55,475 nucleotides of DNA. Origin: CAZSAK01 sp964605155. GTDB taxonomy: Bacteria; Pseudomonadota; Gammaproteobacteria; SZUA-140. Below are positions 49,808 through 55,475 of this stretch, piece after piece. The DNA is taken from positions 1 to 55,475 of the forward strand of contig CAZSAK010000018.1 of assembly GCA_964605155.1 (NCBI GenBank), written 5' to 3'. The notes beneath the pieces are model-generated. The model did not search any database and was not told the origin of the DNA. It saw only the letters and a list, made by a program, of their open reading frames with translations. The position numbers and the translations under genes are program-made. Each line of letters opens with the position of its first letter. The stretch's first letter is position 1.

Positions 49808-50389
49808 TCAAGGACGATGCCGGCTCTCACCCGAGACGATACCGCCTGCGACAAGATGTGCAGTCCGCAGCGGCTCGGGCAGTTCGCTGTTGACGGCAAA
49901 ACGCTGAATCACCTGGCCTGCCCGCGCAAGGCTGATACCCGCCCGTTGAACAAAGACCTTGCCGACCGGTTCAACCGATCCTGCCTGCTGGATCAAGCGC
50001 CACTTGCGTGCACCCCCCGGAACCTTCTGCAGCAGGGCCGCCTCGATGGCCTTCAGATCCGGGCATCGGCGCATGACCACCAGCACCGGTATACCCAATG
50101 TTTCGTATACTGCATGTATATCGATGACGTTGAAACCGGCGAAGGCGATGCCCTGCAACATCACCAGTTGCAGGTGACGGACAAAGTGCGATTCGCTTAC
50201 CAGCCGAACGATCTCTCGCGTGGAGTTCACGCCGTCACGACGCACCTTGCCGCTGATAATGCATTCCAGGCGCCTGTCCGCGTATACCGCACCGACCAGC
50301 AGGACATCGCCACGTAACTGTTGATCGAATGGCGCATCGTCAAAACCGATCACATGTGAGATGCGTCCATGTTTCGATAGTGTGCTCAT
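49808..50389 (-). CDS. DUF99 family protein (UPF0215, predicted endonuclease dU fold)
   Basis: A 193-residue protein with the DUF99 signature: VIGFDDAPFDQQLRGDVLLV at the start, then LQGIAFAGFNVIDI, PVLVVMRRCPDL and ARKWRLIQQAG. The fold is related to endonuclease V, and the family has been proposed to act on damaged (deoxyuridine-bearing) DNA; I know of no direct proof. It is best known from Archaea, so a gammaproteobacterial copy is uncommon. An open frame of 208 codons on the other strand is judged a shadow. Confidence 0.85.
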   Translation of the reverse strand: MSTLSKHGRISHVIGFDDAPFDQQLRGDVLLVGAVYADRRLECIISGKVRRDGVNSTREIVRLVSESHFVRHLQLVMLQGIAFAGFNVIDIHAVYETLGIPVLVVMRRCPDLKAIEAALLQKVPGGARKWRLIQQAGSVEPVGKVFVQRAGISLARAGQVIQRFAVNSELPEPLRTAHLVAGGIVSGESRHRP

Positions 50390-50462
50390 CGGTTCATGAC
50401 TGGATCATATGGGAAATCAGCAATTCCAAGTCAAATGCAACTGCCGGTTTGGTGAAGCCATA

Positions 50463-51203
50463 TCAATAATTATAGACAACACCGATATTGTAGTGGCTGG
50501 TCCGCACTGTTGTTTCCAGTGAACCGCCACCCTGCAGGTCCGCATCGATATCGGCATAACTCCACTTGTATTCTGCAATCACAGCAAGTCTGTCACTGAT
50601 TTCATACATCATACCGGCCATGACGTTGAAGGCGGGACCCGCAATCTGGTATTCATCGTTAGATACGGAGCTGGTGATCACCTCCACATGCGGAACTGCG
50701 ATACCCGCACCGAAACCCGCATAAGGGTGCAGACGTTTGTCTACCTGATTCCAGCGATAGAGCGCATTGAGTGTCAACAGGTTATGACCGTGCGACATGG
50801 AAAGTTCATCGAAGGTATCGCCCGGACGTTCATTCGCGTTCACCGGTATTCCCTGTCGCGTCCCGCTGACCCTGACCGTCTCATTCAATTTGGCATAGAC
50901 CTTGGCATGTGTAAAATCAAGCGCCAGAGCCCAGTTGGGCGAGTTTTGCGACCAACGGGTCAACCGCATCCCATAGTAAATCGGCAGCTTGAATGACCTT
51001 TCACGCCAGGAGATTCCGTGAAATTCGAGATCTGTTCCACCCGCCTGTTGCAGGCGAACATCACTGTCCCGGCTGGCAGAGGCACCGCCATAAAAGGCGA
51101 ATGAATATTCTGCACGTGATACGGCGGGATACCCGCTCGATATCAGTACCACTGTGATTACAATGGCCGTAGCAAGGGTGATTTTTACTGCATGATTCAC
51201 CAA
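50463..51203 (-). CDS. Outer-membrane beta-barrel protein
   Basis: A 246-residue exported protein. A signal peptide (about 1-31, ending SRA) is followed by alternating amphipathic strands typical of an eight-strand OmpA/OmpW-like barrel: YSFAFYGGASASRDSDV, WALALDFTHAKVYAKLN, YAGFGAGIAVPHVEV, LAVIAEYKWSYADID and the terminal HYNIGVVYNY ending in an aromatic residue. It resembles attachment/LpsE-type small barrels. No enzyme motif is seen. It lies 69 bp after the periplasmic peroxiredoxin gene on the same strand. Confidence 0.8.
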   Translation of the reverse strand: MVNHAVKITLATAIVITVVLISSGYPAVSRAEYSFAFYGGASASRDSDVRLQQAGGTDLEFHGISWRERSFKLPIYYGMRLTRWSQNSPNWALALDFTHAKVYAKLNETVRVSGTRQGIPVNANERPGDTFDELSMSHGHNLLTLNALYRWNQVDKRLHPYAGFGAGIAVPHVEVITSSVSNDEYQIAGPAFNVMAGMMYEISDRLAVIAEYKWSYADIDADLQGGGSLETTVRTSHYNIGVVYNY

Positions 51204-51271
51204 AGCTTCACCTGGACTCTGCTCCGGTCATAACCAGATCAGTACCACCCGTCCTGCCGGCCGGACCCCTG

Positions 51272-51790
51272 TTATTTACCTATCAGCGGAATTTCCAGCT
51301 CGGCCAGCATGCTGACCATGTCCGCGGCCGATGTAGCCGGACGTACATTTCTGTCGATTGCGAGAATCCTGCCGTCCTTGCCGATATAAAAGGTCTGTCG
51401 GTCGGCATAACCCCGCGGGCTCAAGACGCCGTAGGCACGTGCCGTCTGTTTGGTCGGGTCACTCAGCAATGGAAAATCCGCCTTCTGTTCCTCTGCAAAG
51501 CCCTTGTTGTCCTCTATATCATCGATACTCGCCATGAAGTAGGTTACGTCATATTGCTTGATCAGGTGACCGTTTTCGGCCAGGGATTTGCACTCGATGG
51601 TACAGCCGCGTGAGAAGGCCTTGGGAAACCAGGCGACCACCACTGCCTGCTTGCCGCGATAATCCGCTAGCGAGTGAACCTTGCCGTCAGAACCCTGCAA
51701 GGAAAAATCAGGCGCGATATCCCCGACCTGGACGGCATAGGACGACAGAGGCCAGATGATCAATAGCAAGAATATAAAAGCGTGTTTCAT
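51272..51790 (-). CDS. Periplasmic peroxiredoxin (AhpC/TSA, BCP-like)
   Basis: A 172-residue thioredoxin-fold protein with a signal peptide (about 1-19, FIFLLLIIWPLSSYA). The active site is SRGCTIECKSL with Cys63 and Cys67, close to the TPGCTxE motif of BCP peroxiredoxins; SRG in place of TPG is a small departure. VGDIAPDFSLQGSDGKVHSL is the usual opening. It probably removes peroxides in the periplasm. It heads a minus-strand run with the beta-barrel gene. Confidence 0.85.
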   Translation of the reverse strand: MKHAFIFLLLIIWPLSSYAVQVGDIAPDFSLQGSDGKVHSLADYRGKQAVVVAWFPKAFSRGCTIECKSLAENGHLIKQYDVTYFMASIDDIEDNKGFAEEQKADFPLLSDPTKQTARAYGVLSPRGYADRQTFYIGKDGRILAIDRNVRPATSAADMVSMLAELEIPLIGK

Positions 51791-51821
51791 GAGACACCTC
51801 CTTCTCCACCCGTGGAAATAT

Positions 51822-52094
51822 TTACTTCAAATCATCCCGGTACCGGAAAGTGACATATTTTGAATCGGGGATCCCCGCCAATGCCTGGTCCGGTTTATCC
51901 GGGACCTTTCCCTTGACCGCCACACTGCGATCAAAGTACAGGGCATCCATTAGCGCATCACCATCCTCGCACAGAAATACATCCCTGTTACATACCCGGC
52001 AGTGACGAACATTGTCTTGATCTGTCATATCCAGCACTTCCCACAATATGGGACATTCATAGATAAACTTGCAGTTGCGAATCACTAGATCCAT
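51822..52094 (-). CDS. Small cysteine-rich protein, probable metal-binding
   Basis: A 90-residue protein. The ATG at 52094 follows AAGGAGG. Cysteines lie in CKFIYECPILWE and HCRVCNRDVFLC: an ordered set CxxxxxCP...CxxC...C like a small zinc or iron-binding knuckle. The C-terminal half is beta-like and polar (KYVTFRYRDDLK). I have no family name for it. It comes 28 bp after the SelW-like gene on the same strand, so a thiol or redox link is possible. Confidence 0.7.
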   Translation of the reverse strand: MDLVIRNCKFIYECPILWEVLDMTDQDNVRHCRVCNRDVFLCEDGDALMDALYFDRSVAVKGKVPDKPDQALAGIPDSKYVTFRYRDDLK

Positions 52095-52122
52095 AGCCCC
52101 TCCTTCAACCGGCATTTCCCGG

Positions 52123-52404
52123 TCACGAAGACTTCCTGTCAATATGCCCGAGGTCCCTGCCGGGCGCGATGACATCACGGACCCGTTGTTTAAGTTCGGT
52201 GATCTCCGGAAAGCCGCCCGACGCCTTGCGAGACCACACCGACTTGCCATTTGCAATGACCTCGAATACACCGCCCGTAGCGGGACGCAGTGTCAATGAA
52301 CCGATCTCCTGTTCAAAGGTTATCAGCAACTCCTGGGCCATCCATGCAGCGCGCAACAGCCAGCGGCATTGCGTGCAATAACGGATTTCAATGCTGTTAT
52401 CCAT
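52123..52404 (-). CDS. SelW/Rdx-family thioredoxin-like protein (CxxC form)
   Basis: A 93-residue protein of the SelT/SelW/SelH group. IEIRYCTQCRWLLRAAWMAQE near the N terminus carries the CxxC redox site, with cysteine where the selenoprotein form has selenocysteine. SLTLRPATGGVFEV and KASGGFPEITELKQRVRD complete the family pattern. The ATG at 52404 is chosen because the fold starts there; the open frame upstream is not protein-like. It probably takes part in thiol-disulphide exchange; the partner is unknown. It lies 40 bp downstream of cbpM. Confidence 0.88.
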   Translation of the reverse strand: MDNSIEIRYCTQCRWLLRAAWMAQELLITFEQEIGSLTLRPATGGVFEVIANGKSVWSRKASGGFPEITELKQRVRDVIAPGRDLGHIDRKSS

Positions 52405-52444
52405 GCGTATTGAGCACGTTACCAGTTTTTCACAGTAATGCCCG

Positions 52445-52765
52445 TTACCAATCCTCGAACCGATGCAAGCGGCTGCGCATCCACTCGATCTCTTCGAGCA
52501 GGTCCAATGCAAGGGCCGCCCCGGCGGCATTGACCCCCAGGTCCCTTTCCAATCGCCGCGCGCTGCGGATCCTTTTTACACTAACACCACGAAAGCGCCA
52601 CCGTGCAGGCTCAGGACCGCGCGGCTCAACCACGCCGTACTCTACGAACTCGATGATGTCATCTGTCGTCACATGGCAGGCCTGGCACAGCTCTGCCAGC
52701 GTCAGTTCGATATCCTCTTCGAGCACCTCGCCGGATAACAGTTTGCGCTGTTCATCATTCATCAC
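52445..52765 (-). CDS. cbpM: Chaperone modulator CbpM
   Basis: A 106-residue MerR-like helical protein that binds the J-domain of CbpA and lowers its activity. ELTLAELCQACHVTTDDIIE and GVVEPRG match the CbpM N terminus; the C-terminal helix contains LDLLEEIEWMRSRL. Its place 3 bp after cbpA decides the call over other small MerR relatives. Confidence 0.92.
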   Translation of the reverse strand: MMNDEQRKLLSGEVLEEDIELTLAELCQACHVTTDDIIEFVEYGVVEPRGPEPARWRFRGVSVKRIRSARRLERDLGVNAAGAALALDLLEEIEWMRSRLHRFEDW

Positions 52766-52768
52766 GCT

Positions 52769-53719
52769 TCACACCCCCAGTCCTGTACGCGGATTAAACT
52801 CGAATACCTGCTCGAATTCGCGATAGGCGGACCTGTCCGCCTCGGTATCCGCCGGGGGCAAGGCGATCTTCAGGACCACGAACAGATCACCGGGTTCCTT
52901 CGCCGGAATACCCCGCCCCTTGAGGCGCAATTTACGATCGCCTGTTGAATGCGGCGGGATCTTCATATCCACCTTACCGGTAGGCGTCGGCACCTTGATG
53001 GTTGCCCCTAATGCCGCTTCCCACGGCGCCACGGGCAGATTCAGAAACACATCCTTGCCCTCGACGTGATAGAGAGGATGACGACGGAATTCGACCTCCA
53101 GATACAGATCACCGGCCTCACCCCTGCCGATTCCGGCCCCACCCTGATTTGCCAGTCGGATGTGCTGTCCCTGACGGACTCCCTTTGGAATACGCACATT
53201 AAGGGTGCGTTCCTTGATCCGGGGCCTGCCATCCGCGCCCAATTCCGTATGTTTCAGTGTCAGCGTGCGGGTCGCACCCTGATAGGCGTCTTCCAGATCT
53301 ATTACGACCTTGGCGTAGGTATCCTCACCCCGCGCGTGGAACTCACGCTGGGCCCCTCTGCCAAAATCACGTGTAAAACCACCGTGGCCGAACAGGCTTT
53401 CGAAAAAATCACTGAATTGTTCGGCGCCGGCGCCGGAGAAACCACCCGTGAATTCAAATCCCTGATCCCAGTTCGGCGGCGGACGGAATTCCTCTCCAGC
53501 CTTCCAGTTGGCGCCGAGCTGGTCATAGGCGGTACGCTTTTCGGGATCCTTCAGCACCTCATAGGCCTCTCCGATCTCCTTGAAACGTGCCTCGGCATCC
53601 GGTTCCTTGCTGACATCCGGATGGTACTTGCGTGCCAGCTTGCGATAGGCACGCTTGATCTCATCCTGGGGAGCGTCGCGCTTGACGCCCATAATCGCGT
53701 AATAATCTTTGTATTCCAT
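52769..53719 (-). CDS. cbpA: Curved DNA-binding protein CbpA (DnaJ-like co-chaperone)
   Basis: A 316-residue DnaJ class II protein. The J domain (1-70) contains YKDYYAIMGVKRDAPQDEIKRAY (ends given) and the HPD motif in RKYHPDVSKEPDA. A Gly/Phe-rich linker (about 75-125) is followed by two C-terminal beta domains with VRIPKGVRQGQHIRLANQG. No zinc finger is present. It works with DnaK and binds curved DNA. cbpM follows 3 bp later. Confidence 0.95.
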   Translation of the reverse strand: MEYKDYYAIMGVKRDAPQDEIKRAYRKLARKYHPDVSKEPDAEARFKEIGEAYEVLKDPEKRTAYDQLGANWKAGEEFRPPPNWDQGFEFTGGFSGAGAEQFSDFFESLFGHGGFTRDFGRGAQREFHARGEDTYAKVVIDLEDAYQGATRTLTLKHTELGADGRPRIKERTLNVRIPKGVRQGQHIRLANQGGAGIGRGEAGDLYLEVEFRRHPLYHVEGKDVFLNLPVAPWEAALGATIKVPTPTGKVDMKIPPHSTGDRKLRLKGRGIPAKEPGDLFVVLKIALPPADTEADRSAYREFEQVFEFNPRTGLGV

Positions 53720-53765
53720 ATCGATACTATTATAAATGAATAAGCCTGAATCCTGTGTTTACTGT

Positions 53766-54308
53766 TTATCTGTCCGGTTCATGTTTATCTATGGGTTCCC
53801 TGTTAAAAAATAAACGCAGTTTTTCCACCCGTTTCCGGTTGACCCCGAAGTCCGATCGTCCAACCCGCGATGCCGAGCGCACGTGAATCATGTGGGTATC
53901 CACGTCAAGACGCAGCTCCACATCATCGACAAAATGCAACCAGCGGGTTGTAAAGATTGCCCACAGATAATTCGCTTCTTCCTGCTGAATGGTCCCTCCG
54001 CTGGTCACAACGGCATCCCGTACCCGCTGCCAGGCACTTTGCGGGTTATCATGATATTCAAAGGGCCTGATGTAGGAGGCTGTGGACGGATATTCACTGC
54101 ATACACAGTTGGGTGTACCCGGGCACGGCACCAATCGCCCATCCTCCAACCCGACTGCCGGCTGTCCTTTTGGAGCCAGTCTAATGCCGGTTGCCAGCAG
54201 GCTGATAGCAAGCACAATTCCAATGATCCAATACATGGTCTTGGGTGTCATCTCCCTGATTGAATACCCCGTTTTGTCAGGATCAGATCCTGTCATTCTA
54301 TCGAGCAT
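53766..54308 (-). CDS. DUF1499 family protein
   Basis: A 180-residue protein with one membrane helix (about 24-42) and a DUF1499 domain (about 55-170). Its marks are LVPCPGTPNCVCSEYPS with the conserved cysteine pair, and TTRWLHFVDDVELRLD and VRSASRVGRSDFGVNRKRVEKL. The cysteines would lie outside the membrane if the N terminus faces the cytoplasm. The family's function is not known. It is convergent with nothing and divergent from the HDOD gene. Confidence 0.9.
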   Translation of the reverse strand: MLDRMTGSDPDKTGYSIREMTPKTMYWIIGIVLAISLLATGIRLAPKGQPAVGLEDGRLVPCPGTPNCVCSEYPSTASYIRPFEYHDNPQSAWQRVRDAVVTSGGTIQQEEANYLWAIFTTRWLHFVDDVELRLDVDTHMIHVRSASRVGRSDFGVNRKRVEKLRLFFNREPIDKHEPDR

Positions 54309-54442
54309 GCAACAGCAAATATACGCAATTTCGGGTGTTACACACCATTATGACAACGGATTTATATATTTATTAAGTGCTGTAACTGCCGATAGCTAGG
54401 TCGTGGGCCCATTTCGTCGGATATATTGCTGGAAACAAGGAA

Positions 54443-55291
54443 ATGCTGGAAGCCGTTGAAAAATCTCTAGGCAGGATAAAGGAGTTACCACCCCTCCCCC
54501 TGGCAGCGCGTCATATCCTGCGCGCACTGAATGGCGATGATGTGGTCATCACAGATCTGGTCAGTGCGGTGGAACTCGATCCGGTTGTCACGGCACGTCT
54601 GATCTCCATCGCCAATTCCGCCTTGTTTCATACCACCCATCCCTGTACCAACATCAGGGACGCCATCGTGCGCCTGGGTTTGCAGGAAACGAAACAACTA
54701 GTTTTGCCTATCGTCCTGGCTGCATTCTTCGATCTCGGGCGATGCCCCAATTTCCGGGTCGATGAATACTGGAAAGAGATATTGCTCGTCGCCATGGGCG
54801 CTCGCAAGTTATGTGAATGCGCGGGCGACTGGGTCGATGAGACGCTTCTGCGCTCAGCCTATACGGCCGGTCTGTTGCACAATATCGGCGTACTCGCACT
54901 CGTACATATCTATCCCAAGGAAATGAATCAACTGTTCAGACAGGTTACCAACGTACACTGCAACAATAGTGCTATGGCTGAAAAGCTTGGGATCGATCCC
55001 TGTGAGGCGAGCTATTTAGTTCTTTCATCCTGGGAAGTGCCTGATGAGATCAGTCAGGTAGCCAGGGATATGTACCGGGATGAAAACGTATCACGATCTT
55101 CCCCTGCAGACTTGACGGTGCTGATCAGGTTTATGGTGAACTGGTATGCAGAGGACTTCCGCGGCATCAGTATACCGTATGACCTTCAGGGACTCGGGAT
55201 AACGAGCGATCACCTGATGAAGGCCCAGACATTGATCCGGCGTGATATGCCGCCGCTCGTCAAGATCGCCGGTATGCTGAACTATTACTAG
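54443..55291 (+). CDS. HDOD domain signalling protein
   Basis: A 282-residue protein made mainly of an HDOD domain (about 10-210), a relative of HD phosphohydrolases without full catalytic residues. LPPLPLAARHILRALNGDDV, IVRLGLQETKQLVLPIVLA and TAGLLHNIGVLALVHIYP are seen; the last has HN where true HD enzymes have HD. Such proteins act in signalling, often with c-di-GMP systems, chemotaxis or motility. No output domain is attached, and the partner is not in the window. Confidence 0.88.
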   Translation: MLEAVEKSLGRIKELPPLPLAARHILRALNGDDVVITDLVSAVELDPVVTARLISIANSALFHTTHPCTNIRDAIVRLGLQETKQLVLPIVLAAFFDLGRCPNFRVDEYWKEILLVAMGARKLCECAGDWVDETLLRSAYTAGLLHNIGVLALVHIYPKEMNQLFRQVTNVHCNNSAMAEKLGIDPCEASYLVLSSWEVPDEISQVARDMYRDENVSRSSPADLTVLIRFMVNWYAEDFRGISIPYDLQGLGITSDHLMKAQTLIRRDMPPLVKIAGMLNYY

Positions 55292-55340
55292 ATCCAGCGA
55301 AACCGGTCACCCGACAATTTCTATCAGCGGGCGATCGAAC

Positions 55341-55475
55341 CTAGGGTTGCTCGAAAAACACCAGGCTGAACCCGCCGTTCAGGACAGGTGCATCTCCCGA
55401 ATCAAACACATAATTACCGGATCCGCTGGGGTTCTCAACCAACCCCTGGATTTCATAGTTGTCGAAGATGACCCC
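55341..55475 (-). CDS. C-terminal end of an unrecognised protein (partial)
   Basis: An open frame enters from the right edge and ends with TAG at 55341-55343, giving 44 residues: IFDNYEIQGLVENPSGSGNY, then VFDSGDAPVLNGGFSLVFFE and QP. The Gly/Asn/Ser-rich beta-like sequence suggests an exported or surface protein. It is convergent with the HDOD gene. No family can be named from this piece. Confidence 0.5.
   Translation of the reverse strand, partial: GVIFDNYEIQGLVENPSGSGNYVFDSGDAPVLNGGFSLVFFEQP

Noticed and set aside
49691..50317. 208-codon open frame on the plus strand
   Set aside because: It is antisense to the DUF99 gene, which has a clear family signature; the antisense translation is rich in Cys, His, Gln and Arg and has no domain.
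53066..53743. 225-codon open frame on the plus strand
   Set aside because: It is antisense to cbpA, whose J domain and C-terminal domains are unmistakable.

Overview
The window looks like a chromosome segment of a free-living gammaproteobacterium. The evidence is the order ispH-lspA-ileS-ribF-murJ-rpsT, the run proB-obg-rpmA-rplU-ispB, an ampD-ampE pair, and a fimT-pilVWXY1Y2E minor-pilin cluster like that of Pseudomonas. Base composition is moderate and coding is dense on both strands. Several small-protein families and the type of cytochrome suggest a Chromatiales-like lineage, but I cannot name the genus from the sequence. No CRISPR array, insertion sequence or phage structural gene is visible.

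Region by region: 1-1.5 kb holds the end of an arsenosugar operon (ArsS tail plus two dedicated glycosyltransferases). 1.6-9.2 kb is cobalamin-centred: a cobalamin riboswitch ahead of a BtuB-like receptor and its own TonB, an AsmA-like protein with three 114-residue repeats, a PduO-type adenosyltransferase, BtuF and a CobC-like phosphatase. 9.2-12.0 kb has a UshA-like/tetraheme cytochrome fusion translationally coupled to ampD-ampE. 12.5-20.9 kb has tRNA-Thr, thiO and the type IV pilus minor-pilin/PilY1 operon. 20.9-32.9 kb is housekeeping, ending in tRNA-Pro.

32.9-33.7 kb is an AT-rich patch with a small Tat-signal protein, several hairpins and an imperfect copy of the tRNA-Pro 3' end, so it may be a small integrated element. 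33.8-37.1 kb holds a 1-Cys peroxiredoxin, two tandem YgaP-like membrane proteins and, divergently, a MerR/B12-binding regulator of the LitR/CarH type followed by a pyrimidine-dimer DNA glycosylase. The shared intergenic region has 11-bp-spaced TTGTACA repeats lying over a good sigma-70 promoter. With the adenosyltransferase and B12 uptake genes in the same window, this suggests a B12-dependent, perhaps light-dependent, damage response.

37.1-43.6 kb carries an RND efflux pair and an SDR-cupin-YjbQ operon. 43.6-45.4 kb is the most unusual stretch: after two small acidic or cysteine-containing proteins there are three separate 28-codon genes on the minus strand. They encode closely related single-pass mini membrane proteins, each with its own ribosome binding site and terminator, and share upstream elements. 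I do not recognise this family. 45.5-55.5 kb is a mixed set: LamG-VanZ, a NYN nuclease, a bactofilin-like membrane protein, a cupin, double DUF427, DUF99, a beta-barrel protein, a periplasmic peroxiredoxin, a SelW-like protein, cbpM-cbpA, DUF1499, HDOD and the end of an unrecognised gene.
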